Shown: positions 20,040-29,073 of the stretch, piece by piece | Numbering within the stretch: position 1 is the stretch's first letter | Layout: each line of letters starts with the position of its first letter | Assembly: GCA_024684355.1 (NCBI GenBank) | Contig: JAIKXA010000031.1 | Location: 1-34,421, forward strand | Direction: 5' to 3' | Source of the DNA: Lachnospiraceae bacterium | GTDB lineage: Bacteria > Bacillota > Clostridia > Lachnospirales > Lachnospiraceae | DNA length: 34,421 nucleotides | The notes under the pieces: model-generated | Told to the model about the DNA's origin: nothing | The model's input: only the letters and a program-made list of their open reading frames with translations | Database searches by the model: none | Translations under genes and position numbers: made by a program

Positions 20040-22187
20040 ATGGATGAGGCTAAATCCTTTGATAATATGGTTTTTGGTCTTGATATAGGTACCAGGAGCG
20101 TAGTGGGTACCGTAGGATACAGGAAGCCGACAGGTGAATTCATAATACTTGCTCAAAAGTCGGCATGTCATGAAACCAGGGCTATGCTGGACGGGCAGAT
20201 ACATGATATAGGTAAAGTGGCCGATACCGTATGCCATATCAAATACGAACTCGAAAAAGAGCTTAATATGGTGCTTGATAAGGTTTGTATAGCTGCTGCC
20301 GGACGAGTACTTAAGACCGTAAAGGTCAGGATGGATTATGACTTGGGCGATGACATGGCTGTAACCGAGGATATGGTATATGCCATGGAGCTTATGGGAA
20401 TGGAACAGGCACATGCAAAATTACGTGCGGAAGAAAAAGACGGTACCGAATATTTTTGTGTGGGATATTCGATAGTTAAATACTATCTGGGAAATGTACA
20501 GCTGACAAATCTTGAAGGACACAGAGGATCTAAGATATCTGCCGATGTGCTGGCTACATTCCTTCCCAGAGATGTCATAGACGGTCTCTATTCGGTATGT
20601 GACAGGGCAGGACTGAAAGTGCTCAACCTTACTTTGGAACCCATAGCCGCAATAAATGTTGCAATACCTGAGAAGTTCCGTTTGCTTAATCTTGCATTGG
20701 TAGATATCGGAGCAGGAACTTCAGATATATGTATAACCAGAGAGGGCAGTATCACCGGATACGGAATGCTCCCCTGTGCGGGCGATTATCTTACGGAAAG
20801 TATCATGTATGAGCTCCTTACGGATTTTGCTACAGCAGAACAGGTAAAACTTGATTTTTCCGAAGGAAAAGATAACATCCCCTATATCGATGTTATGGGA
20901 ACGAAACAGACGGTAGAAGCGTCTAAGATACATGAGGTATTATCAGAACCCTTTAAAAAGCTTTCAAAGCTTATTGCGGATAAGATACTTGAACTTAATG
21001 GCGGGGAAAGAGTCGGAGCCGTATTTATTGTCGGAGGCGGCGGTAAAAATCCGGAGTTTTCAAAGCTTTTATCCCAGGCGATAGGTCTTCCGGAGCAGCG
21101 TGTGGCTCTCAGGGGCGAAGAAGTATTTACACGTATCGTTACACCCGATAATGTACCTATCAATGATCCTATGCTGGTTACTCCAATAGGTATCTGTTTA
21201 AACTATTATGAGCAGAACAACAACTTCATAATAGTAAAGATGAACGGGGTCGATATAAAGCTTTACGATAACGGAAAGCTTAATGTTATGGATGCCGTGA
21301 TAAGTGCCGGACTCGGGAATGCGGATATATTCCCTAAAAAAGGAAAAGACCTGACCTTTATGGTAAACGGTAAAGAAAGAGTTATTAAAGGCCGGAACGG
21401 GGAGTCTGCTTTTGTTATGGTAAACGGCGAAGAATGCGGAGTGATCACACCTGTAAAGTGCAATGATATAATCATTGTAAAGGAATCCACTGCCGGCGCC
21501 GACGGACATATTAAGGCCGGCGAACTCGAGGAATACAAAAAGGGCATATTCTTTATAGTTAACGGCAAGCAGGTCAGATTTGAAAGAAAAATAAGAGTTA
21601 ACGGCAGGGAAGAAGAAAGGGATTATGAGATATCGGAAGGAGATAATGTTGAGATCCACGATTATTATAATGCCGGTGAACTGTTTAAGAAACTTGATAT
21701 ACCGTCAGGACATAAGGTGATCTTAAATAACCGTTCGCTTGATCCGGAGACTGCCGATCCTTATGAAAAGATCTATGAAAACTACATAATAGACATTGTA
21801 AACGAGACTGAAGATAGTATCTCGGGCATTATCATGAATAAGAACGAAGCCGGTGATACCCAAAAGCCGGACGGGGAAGCAAACCATGAATTAAAAGATC
21901 AGTATAATGAACTGGTTGAGAGAACAAGAATGCTTACCGAGGAGCTCTCAAAGATGAAAAAAGCCGGGGAAACTCCCATTTCGAAGGATGTACCCGTTAT
22001 GGTCAATAATGTTCCGGTGCTCCTTCAGGGAAAGAGTTCTTATACCTTTGTGGACGTGCTTGATTTTTATCAGTTTAATACGTCGGCACTGCTTGGCTCA
22101 AGGATCGTATGCAAAAGAAACGGGACAGAAGCCGATTTCTTTACCCCTGTAGCAGATGGGGATATGTTGGAACTTTTCTGGGAATAA
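20040..22187 (+). CDS. FtsA-like actin-fold ATPase with long C-terminal extension
   Basis: FGLDIGTRSVVGTVGY, LALVDIGAGTSDICI, VGAVFIVGGGGKNPEFSKLLSQAIGLP; C-terminal ~300 aa with repeated MVNG../GDxxE motifs. Confidence 0.88.
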   Translation: MDEAKSFDNMVFGLDIGTRSVVGTVGYRKPTGEFIILAQKSACHETRAMLDGQIHDIGKVADTVCHIKYELEKELNMVLDKVCIAAAGRVLKTVKVRMDYDLGDDMAVTEDMVYAMELMGMEQAHAKLRAEEKDGTEYFCVGYSIVKYYLGNVQLTNLEGHRGSKISADVLATFLPRDVIDGLYSVCDRAGLKVLNLTLEPIAAINVAIPEKFRLLNLALVDIGAGTSDICITREGSITGYGMLPCAGDYLTESIMYELLTDFATAEQVKLDFSEGKDNIPYIDVMGTKQTVEASKIHEVLSEPFKKLSKLIADKILELNGGERVGAVFIVGGGGKNPEFSKLLSQAIGLPEQRVALRGEEVFTRIVTPDNVPINDPMLVTPIGICLNYYEQNNNFIIVKMNGVDIKLYDNGKLNVMDAVISAGLGNADIFPKKGKDLTFMVNGKERVIKGRNGESAFVMVNGEECGVITPVKCNDIIIVKESTAGADGHIKAGELEEYKKGIFFIVNGKQVRFERKIRVNGREEERDYEISEGDNVEIHDYYNAGELFKKLDIPSGHKVILNNRSLDPETADPYEKIYENYIIDIVNETEDSISGIIMNKNEAGDTQKPDGEANHELKDQYNELVERTRMLTEELSKMKKAGETPISKDVPVMVNNVPVLLQGKSSYTFVDVLDFYQFNTSALLGSRIVCKRNGTEADFFTPVADGDMLELFWE

Positions 22188-22206
22188 TTTACGGAGGACC
22201 AAAAGA

Positions 22207-22995
22207 GTGGAATTTTGCAGTATAGCGAGCGGCAGCAGCGGCAACTGTATATTTGTCGGAACCGATGAAGCCAATATCCTGATCGATGCAGGGATCAGTG
22301 CCAAAAAGATCTGTGAAGGTCTAAAAGGTATAGATATCGATCCTTCGGATATAGACGGGATATTCGTTACTCATGAGCATATAGATCATATCCAGGGTAT
22401 TTCAACTTTTGTAAAAAAATACCCGATGGAGATATTCGGTACAAAAAAAACATTAAAGGCTCTTTATTCAAAGTTTGACGGTGATTTCGGCGAAAGTGTG
22501 TTCACCGAGATCGTTCCGGATATTGACTTTTATTTTAAAGATGCTATAATACATCCGTTTGCTGTTTCACATGATGCAGTGGATCCGGTAGGATACCGTA
22601 TCGAATCTGACGGCAAGAGATTTGCTGTAGCAACGGATATGGGTTTTTTTGACGACAGGATAGTTAATTGTCTTAAAGACCTTGATGCCATATGTTTAGA
22701 AGCCAATCATGATATTAACATGCTTATGGTAGGTAAATACCCGTATAACCTTAAACAAAGGGTATCGGGACCCAAAGGACATCTTTCAAATGATTCGGCT
22801 GCGGATCTGCTTTGCAGGATATTCAGTGAAAGACTTAAATATATATTGCTGATCCATTTAAGCAAGGACAATAATTATGCGGAACTCGCTTATGAAACGG
22901 TAAGGGCGGAATTGCTCACCAGATGCTGTAACAGTCCTGTGACACTTGATGTGGCCGGACGAAATACTGCTTCTGATATATACAGTATTATATAG
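22207..22995 (+). CDS. yycJ: YycJ/WalJ-type metallo-beta-lactamase fold hydrolase
   Basis: EFCSIASGSSGNCIFVGTDEANILIDAG, THEHIDHIQGI, ATDMGFF, LEANHD, GHLSNDSAADLL. GTG at 22207 with SD GGAGGA preferred. Confidence 0.92.
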   Translation: MEFCSIASGSSGNCIFVGTDEANILIDAGISAKKICEGLKGIDIDPSDIDGIFVTHEHIDHIQGISTFVKKYPMEIFGTKKTLKALYSKFDGDFGESVFTEIVPDIDFYFKDAIIHPFAVSHDAVDPVGYRIESDGKRFAVATDMGFFDDRIVNCLKDLDAICLEANHDINMLMVGKYPYNLKQRVSGPKGHLSNDSAADLLCRIFSERLKYILLIHLSKDNNYAELAYETVRAELLTRCCNSPVTLDVAGRNTASDIYSII

Positions 22996-23048
22996 AAAGA
23001 AATTTGTCGAAGAAAATATTACAATAAAATATTACAAAGTTTTTAAAG

Positions 23049-23081
23049 ATGTAACATTCATGTCATAATTATGTAACATTT
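23049..23081 (+). promoter_or_regulatory. Pho-box-like triple direct repeat (11-bp period)
   Basis: ATGTAACATTC / ATGTCATAATT / ATGTAACATTT, followed by TATAGT (23088-23093), upstream of the ACT-domain gene. Confidence 0.5.
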
Positions 23082-23161
23082 GTATTTTATAGTGTATATA
23101 TAAAATGACATGAAGGGAGATGAAAGCAACAGAATTATCAATATAACAGGAGGACGTTAAG

Positions 23162-23434
23162 ATGCAAAAGGTAGTTATTACCGTAGTAGGAAAGGACAAG
23201 GTTGGTATCATGGCTAAAGTCTGTACATACCTTGCAGATAACGGGATAAACATTCTTGACATTTCACAGACAATAGTATCGGGTTATTTCAATATGATGA
23301 TGATCGCCGATATGGGAGAAAAGATCGCAGAGTTTGAAAAGGTTAAGTCCGAACTTGATGAAATGGGCAAGTCCATAGGAGTACAGATACGTCTTCAGAG
23401 AGAAGAAATATTTGACATGATGCACAGGATCTGA
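23162..23434 (+). CDS. ACT domain-containing protein (UPF0237/GcvR-like)
   Basis: VVITVVGKDKVGIMAKVCTYLADNGINILDISQTIVSGYFNMMMIADM; SD AGGAGG; paired with PFL family gene. Confidence 0.95.
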   Translation: MQKVVITVVGKDKVGIMAKVCTYLADNGINILDISQTIVSGYFNMMMIADMGEKIAEFEKVKSELDEMGKSIGVQIRLQREEIFDMMHRI

Positions 23435-23470
23435 TAGTGCGATATAAAAGTATTAAGGAGTGTTTCAGTT

Positions 23471-24835
23471 ATGATTAATATATCTGAAGTTATAGAAACA
23501 AATGATATGATCCAGCATGAAAACCTCGATGTGCGTACTATCACGATGGGTATAAGCCTGTTTGACTGTATGGACAGCTCGCTGGAAGAGTGCAGTACAA
23601 AGATCTATGATAAAATATGCAAAAAAGCCGGTAAGCTTGTAGAGACAGGCGAACATATCTCACAAAGCTACGGTATTCCGGTAGTTAATAAACGTATCTC
23701 CGTAACACCTATTGCCACTGTTGGTTCTTCTGCGTGCAAAACAGAAGAAGATTATGTGAAGCTTGCGGAGACACTTGATAAGGCTGCTGAAAACGTCGGC
23801 GTCAACCTTATCGGCGGTTATTCGGCTATGCTTGCAAAGGGTAATACCGAAAAGGAAATGATATTCCTTAATTCCATTCCGGAGGCGTTAAAGCGCACTT
23901 CACGCGTATGCAGCTCTGTAAACGTGGGTTCTTCCAGAACAGGTATCAATATGGATGCTGTAAGACGTATGGGTGATATAGTGCTTGAAACAGCTTTAAA
24001 GTCACATGGTACGGAAAGCTTGGGAGCAGCAAAACTTGTTGTTTTCTGCAATGCTCCTGACGACAATCCTTTTATGGCCGGTGCTTTCCATGGTATCACA
24101 GAGGGAGAGTCTGTCATAAATGTAGGTGTAAGCGGCCCCGGTGTAGTTAAGAAGGCGCTTGAAGCTGCAAGAGGTGCTGATTTTGAAGTACTTTGCGAGA
24201 CTATTAAGAGGACTGCATTTAAGATAACACGTGTAGGACAGCTTGTTGCCCGTGAAGCAGCATCCATGCTGAATGTACCTTTCGGTATCGTTGATCTTTC
24301 GCTGGCACCTACTCCGGCAATAGGGGACAGTGTGGCAGAGATATTACAGGAAATAGGTCTTGAATATCCCGGCGCTCCCGGTACCACGGCTGCGCTTGCA
24401 TTACTTAACGACCAGGTTAAGAAAGGCGGAGTTATGGCCAGCTCATATGTTGGCGGTTTAAGCGGTGCTTTTATACCCGTAAGCGAAGATCAGGGTATGA
24501 TAGATGCTGTGGAAGCAGGTGCGCTTACACTTGAAAAGCTGGAAGCCATGACCTGCGTATGTTCTGTAGGACTTGATATGATAGCTATACCCGGCGATAC
24601 TCCTGCTGAGTCGGTAGCCGGTATTATAGCTGATGAGATGGCTATAGGTATGATCAATAATAAGACTACCGCTGTAAGGCTTATCCCCGCTATCGGTAAA
24701 ACAGTGGGTGATTCTCTTAATTTCGGCGGTCTGTTCGGCTATGCACCGGTAATGCCCGTAAACAGATTCTCATGTGAGAAGTTTGTAAACCGCGGCGGCA
24801 GGATACCTGCACCTATTCACAGTTTTAAGAACTAA
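23471..24835 (+). CDS. PFL family protein (UPF0210/DUF711)
   Basis: Full-length 454-aa ORF ([31 protein letters not shown]...[13 protein letters not shown]), the usual partner of the ACT protein. Confidence 0.94.
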   Translation: MINISEVIETNDMIQHENLDVRTITMGISLFDCMDSSLEECSTKIYDKICKKAGKLVETGEHISQSYGIPVVNKRISVTPIATVGSSACKTEEDYVKLAETLDKAAENVGVNLIGGYSAMLAKGNTEKEMIFLNSIPEALKRTSRVCSSVNVGSSRTGINMDAVRRMGDIVLETALKSHGTESLGAAKLVVFCNAPDDNPFMAGAFHGITEGESVINVGVSGPGVVKKALEAARGADFEVLCETIKRTAFKITRVGQLVAREAASMLNVPFGIVDLSLAPTPAIGDSVAEILQEIGLEYPGAPGTTAALALLNDQVKKGGVMASSYVGGLSGAFIPVSEDQGMIDAVEAGALTLEKLEAMTCVCSVGLDMIAIPGDTPAESVAGIIADEMAIGMINNKTTAVRLIPAIGKTVGDSLNFGGLFGYAPVMPVNRFSCEKFVNRGGRIPAPIHSFKN

Positions 24836-25013
24836 AACTATTCGCAGCTAAATCTGTGGAAAGCAAAGCGCAAGCCTGCTTGCAGATTTGCTTATACACA
24901 GATTAAGCTACGAAAGCTGGGCAAAACTAACGAGTAAACAAAAGCCGCTTTAGCGGCGGCTTACGGCGGAGCCGGAAGGTTTATGAGTGGTTTTGTACAG
25001 CGGCGAATAGTTT
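24835..25013. repeat. Structured ~180-bp element with terminal inverted repeats and nested hairpins
   Basis: AAACTATTCGC (24835-24845) / GCGAATAGTTT (25003-25013) perfect 11-bp IR, extending to 15 bp with one mismatch; internal hairpin 24846-24909; second hairpin GCCGC-TTTA-GCGGC 24944-24957. Confidence 0.75.
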
Positions 25014-25037
25014 ATAACAAATATATGAGGACTAAAA

Positions 25038-26597
25038 ATGAGTGATTTTGACGATGATGATCTTGAGTTTGATGATGATCTCCCGGAACTTGAGCTCGCC
25101 GATCTGGACAGGATCGGAGCATCCGAAGCCGGAAGGTCTTATCACAAAAACGAGATCACAAAATATGAGCAGATGGATGATCCGGGTGATGTAAGTGACA
25201 TCGATGCTCTTATAGAATACGAAGCTATGCGCGCTCTTGATATAGAGGGTGAAGAAGCAGGTTCAGGTGAGCTCCTTTTATATAACGGAGACGATGCCGA
25301 GTATTTTGATTATACCGATGATGATTTCGAGGAAGATATGAAAAAGACAAAGAAAAAAGGCGGTAAAAAAGCCTTAAAGATCATACTCGGTATTGTGATA
25401 TTTATTTTGGCTGCCGCAGCGTTTCTGGCATTTACCAAACCCGGCAGAAAGATTGCATACCGTATTGCCGCTATCTGGGCACACGGACAGATGAACCAGG
25501 ATATAGATGAAGATCCGATACTGGTTGATAATTCCGGTGAATCCGGCAATATCGGAACGGAAACAGATCCATCCACTACTACAAAGGATCCGACGGACAT
25601 CCAGGATATTCCGGAAGATCTTGTGATAGATCCGGGTGAAGAAAATACAGTTATCGAAAAACTTCCCAGATCAGAGGATTATGTTAGAACATATCTGTTA
25701 TTCGGTGTTGAAAGTATTTATGTTGATGCCGACGGAAATATAAAGTTTGATACAAGCAGCGTTGGAAATACGGATGCGATCATACTGCTTTCCGTAAACA
25801 CAAAAGATAATTCCATCAAGCTTACATCGTTACTCAGGGATACTTATGTGGAGATACCCGGAGTTAAGGAAAGTGTTGACGGTATCCCGTACGGTAATAA
25901 GATCAACTCGGTATATGCAACCGGATACAGAACAGGAGAGACCACCGAAGAAAAGAAAAGAAACGGTGCGGAGCTTCTGATGAAAGTCATAGAGAACACC
26001 TATGATATAGATATTACAGGTTATGCATTTGTTAATTTCTCAAGCTTCGAAAAGATCATTGACAGACTTGGAGGCATAGACCTTCAGCTCGGTGAAAAAG
26101 AAGCTGCATATTTACGTACTACCAATTATATATCCAAGGAACAATACAGGACTGTTCAGGCGGGATGGAACCACATGAACGGCAATCAGGTACTTGGTTA
26201 CTGCCGTGTAAGAAAGGAAGTTACTCTCGGAGGAGCAAGCAACGATTACGGAAGAACACAGAGACACAGACGTGTTATCAATGCCGTTGTCCAGCAGTAT
26301 AAGAGTTTGAGCCTCACAAGCATGTATTCCGTCCTTAAAGACTGTCTGGGATATATAAATACCAATCTTACGGTAGATCAGTTATCAGAGTTATTGGAAA
26401 ACGTTGTTGAGAATAAAACCTTTACGATCAACCAGATGAGACTTCCTTCCGAAGAATTGTTTAAGGACAGTGGGAAAAAAGGAAAATATAACGGATATTC
26501 CAATATCACATATGCAATTGTGCTTGACGGTTATTTAGAGCAGAATATCAAAAAACTTCATCAGTTCGTATTTTTAGATGAAGAGGATCCTGCCTGA
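25038..26597 (+). CDS. LytR-CpsA-Psr (LCP) family protein with acidic cytoplasmic N-terminus
   Basis: LCP motifs YLLFGVES, TDAIILLSVNTKDNSIKLTSLLRDTYVEIPG, YAFVNFSSFEKIIDRLGGIDLQL, LGYCRVRKE..NDYGRTQRHRRVINAV. Confidence 0.95.
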   Translation: MSDFDDDDLEFDDDLPELELADLDRIGASEAGRSYHKNEITKYEQMDDPGDVSDIDALIEYEAMRALDIEGEEAGSGELLLYNGDDAEYFDYTDDDFEEDMKKTKKKGGKKALKIILGIVIFILAAAAFLAFTKPGRKIAYRIAAIWAHGQMNQDIDEDPILVDNSGESGNIGTETDPSTTTKDPTDIQDIPEDLVIDPGEENTVIEKLPRSEDYVRTYLLFGVESIYVDADGNIKFDTSSVGNTDAIILLSVNTKDNSIKLTSLLRDTYVEIPGVKESVDGIPYGNKINSVYATGYRTGETTEEKKRNGAELLMKVIENTYDIDITGYAFVNFSSFEKIIDRLGGIDLQLGEKEAAYLRTTNYISKEQYRTVQAGWNHMNGNQVLGYCRVRKEVTLGGASNDYGRTQRHRRVINAVVQQYKSLSLTSMYSVLKDCLGYINTNLTVDQLSELLENVVENKTFTINQMRLPSEELFKDSGKKGKYNGYSNITYAIVLDGYLEQNIKKLHQFVFLDEEDPA

Positions 26598-26620
26598 CCC
26601 CGTGTTTTAAGGAGCTTTAA

Positions 26621-28072
26621 ATGGAAGACAATAAAGAAGAGCTGGTATCTGCGGAAAAAGAAAACGATACCCCGGATGATACTGTGGTGGTTTCAGAAGA
26701 AATAAAAGATATTCCAGAACAAAATGAGCTTGAGTCGGAAAGTGATTTCGCCGATGAACTACTCGAGATGGAACATGAAGAAGCCGACAATGCTATTATT
26801 GAGGGTCTGGGAGACTCTATAAACAGACAGGTGGAGCTGGAGATGGATCCACTGGTACCCGATGGTCCGTCAGATGCACCGGACGGTCCGGGAAACGGTG
26901 AGCCTGAGCTAGAAGAAAAGAAAGAGAAAAAAGGAGTTTTAGGTTTTCTTGCTAAGATCCCCAAATGGATATACATCATGGCCGGGATAGCGTTATTCAT
27001 AGTATTGCTTGTAGTATTTTTGAATATCAGCGGACTTGGAGTAAAGCTTATCAGCTGGTTTATTGACAGCAACGTAAATCATGAGACGATAGATGCAAAT
27101 GTGGCTCCGGAACCTACGCTTCCGGAAGAGGATCTGAATAAGTTTAAGGATATGCTTACACCTATCCCCACACAGATCACCACACCCACTCCCGAACCTA
27201 CACAGGCCCCGCTGATGTTTGATAAAAAGATAATGAATATCCTATTGCTCGGTGTTGAGAATATAGATCCGGTAACAGGAAAGAGTCTTACGGGAAAAAC
27301 ATCCAGCAGAGGCAGGACGGACCTGATTGTTTTGCTAACGATCAACAGTGAAGATAAGACAGTTAAACTTACTTCTTTTATGCGTGATTGTTATGTAACT
27401 ATTCCGGGTAAGGAGAACAACAGAATAAATGCTGCTTATGCAAAGGGCGGCGTTGCTCTGTTATATGATACATTGGAGGCAAACTTCGGTATTGTTCCGG
27501 ATCATTATATACTGGTTAATTTTGAAGATTTCCGTACAGTTGTTGATTCAATTGGAGGAATAGATATTAAGCTTTCGAAGAAAGAAGCCGATTATCTTAA
27601 TAAGACCAATTATATATCACAGGAAGCAAACAGGAATGTAGTTGAAGGTCTTAACCATATGAATGGTGACCAGGCTTTGGGTTACAGCAGGATAAGGTAT
27701 GTTGCCACAAAGGGAAAAGAGAAAAACGACTTTGGACGTACCAACAGACATCGTGAAGTAATACAGGCGATCATTGCACAGTTAAAGAAACTTAACTATA
27801 TAGATCTTCTTAAAGTAGGTCTTGAATGTCTGCCGCTTGTTACAACTGATGCTGATGCCGAAGCAATAGAGAAATACACAAATATGGTCATGGCAATAGG
27901 TGTTACCGATATTGATATTCAGGAGTTCCGTGTTCCTCAGGACGGAACATACAAGTATCTTACCGTGGATAAGATGAGTGTTATCCAGATAGATATCGAG
28001 AAAAACAGGGACGCATTATGGAGATTTTTATATGGGGATTCTGAGGAGGAAGCAAGAAAGAAATTACAATAA
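26621..28072 (+). CDS. LytR-CpsA-Psr (LCP) family protein, tandem paralogue
   Basis: NILLLGVENID, RTDLIVLLTINSEDKTVKLTSFMRDCYVTIPG, HYILVNFEDFRTVVDSIGGIDIKLS, ALGYSRIRYV..NDFGRTNRHREVIQAI. Confidence 0.95.
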   Translation: MEDNKEELVSAEKENDTPDDTVVVSEEIKDIPEQNELESESDFADELLEMEHEEADNAIIEGLGDSINRQVELEMDPLVPDGPSDAPDGPGNGEPELEEKKEKKGVLGFLAKIPKWIYIMAGIALFIVLLVVFLNISGLGVKLISWFIDSNVNHETIDANVAPEPTLPEEDLNKFKDMLTPIPTQITTPTPEPTQAPLMFDKKIMNILLLGVENIDPVTGKSLTGKTSSRGRTDLIVLLTINSEDKTVKLTSFMRDCYVTIPGKENNRINAAYAKGGVALLYDTLEANFGIVPDHYILVNFEDFRTVVDSIGGIDIKLSKKEADYLNKTNYISQEANRNVVEGLNHMNGDQALGYSRIRYVATKGKEKNDFGRTNRHREVIQAIIAQLKKLNYIDLLKVGLECLPLVTTDADAEAIEKYTNMVMAIGVTDIDIQEFRVPQDGTYKYLTVDKMSVIQIDIEKNRDALWRFLYGDSEEEARKKLQ

Positions 28073-28091
28073 AACATGATCGGAGAAGGTT

Positions 28092-28895
28092 ATGGAAATA
28101 CAAATGTGGAGGGAGATACTTGAGCCGTACGCTTTGGCGGTGGATGAGCTTAAGGTCAAGTTTGAACATGTTCAAAACTCTTATCGTAATGCGGGACTGT
28201 ATTCTCCTATAGAGCAGATATACGGAAGAGTAAAGTCTATTTCATCACTTCTTGAGAAAGTCCAGAAAAAGCATATCTCGCTTGACGACATAGAGGATAA
28301 TATTGATGATATAGCAGGTATCCGTATCATCTGTCAGTTTGTTGAGGATATATACAAGGTAGTTGAGCTTATCGGTAAAAGAAGTGATATGATAGTCATT
28401 GAGGAACAGGACTATGTGAAAAACAGGAAGGCTTCAGGATACCGCAGCTATCATATGGTAGTAAAATACGTGGTAGAGACGATAAACGGACCTAAAGAGC
28501 TGCATGTGGAGATCCAGATAAGAACTCTTGCCATGAACTTCTGGGCTACCATAGAGCATTCCCTACAGTACAAGTATAAGCAGAACATGCCTGCGTCACT
28601 GCGTGCAAGACTTCTTAAGGCAGCAGATGCCATCGGGGTCCTGGACAGTGAGATGGCTGAGGTACGTGAAGAGATCATGGATGCGCAAAATACATTTACA
28701 CTGCGTTCCAATCTTGTGGCTGACATCCTTAACAATATCCAGAACCTGTATAAGGCAGCCAATAAACGTGAGATCATAAAGATACAGGACGAATTCTTTA
28801 AGATATATGCATCAGAGGATCTGGAACATCTTGAAAGGTTTGCAAAGGAACTTGATACCATTTCGGAAGGTTACAGAGCCCAGAGTTTAAGATAA
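28092..28895 (+). CDS. RelA/SpoT-domain small alarmone synthetase (RelQ-like GTP pyrophosphokinase)
   Basis: DDIAGIRIICQFVEDIYKV, NRKASGYRSYHMVVKY, HVEIQIRTLAMNFWATIEHSLQYKYK; no HD hydrolase domain. Confidence 0.93.
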   Translation: MEIQMWREILEPYALAVDELKVKFEHVQNSYRNAGLYSPIEQIYGRVKSISSLLEKVQKKHISLDDIEDNIDDIAGIRIICQFVEDIYKVVELIGKRSDMIVIEEQDYVKNRKASGYRSYHMVVKYVVETINGPKELHVEIQIRTLAMNFWATIEHSLQYKYKQNMPASLRARLLKAADAIGVLDSEMAEVREEIMDAQNTFTLRSNLVADILNNIQNLYKAANKREIIKIQDEFFKIYASEDLEHLERFAKELDTISEGYRAQSLR

Positions 28896-28954
28896 CTGTT
28901 GCACTACTCGCCGCGTTTGCGAAGCAAATGTGACTAAAATATGATGGGATAAGG

Positions 28955-28990
28955 GAAAAAGGGCGGTTTTACAGACTGTCCTTTTTCGTT
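28955..28990 (+). terminator. Probable Rho-independent terminator after the alarmone synthetase gene
   Basis: AAAAAGGGCGGT-TTTACAG-ACTGTCCTTTTT stem followed by T-rich tract. Confidence 0.75.
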
Positions 28991-28995
28991 TTTCC

Positions 28996-29024
28996 TTGAC
29001 ATTATGTGGCATTAATAGTAAATT
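28996..29024 (+). promoter_or_regulatory. Sigma-A type promoter for the RNA methyltransferase operon
   Basis: TTGACA (28996-29001), 17-nt spacer, TAAATT (29019-29024). Confidence 0.65.
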
Positions 29025-29073
29025 TGTTTTGTATCGGTAGAATAAAGAAAAGCTAATACAGACATATATAGAT

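Noticed and set aside
23818-24387. 189-aa minus-strand ORF inside the PFL gene
   Set aside because: Antisense shadow of a highly conserved gene.
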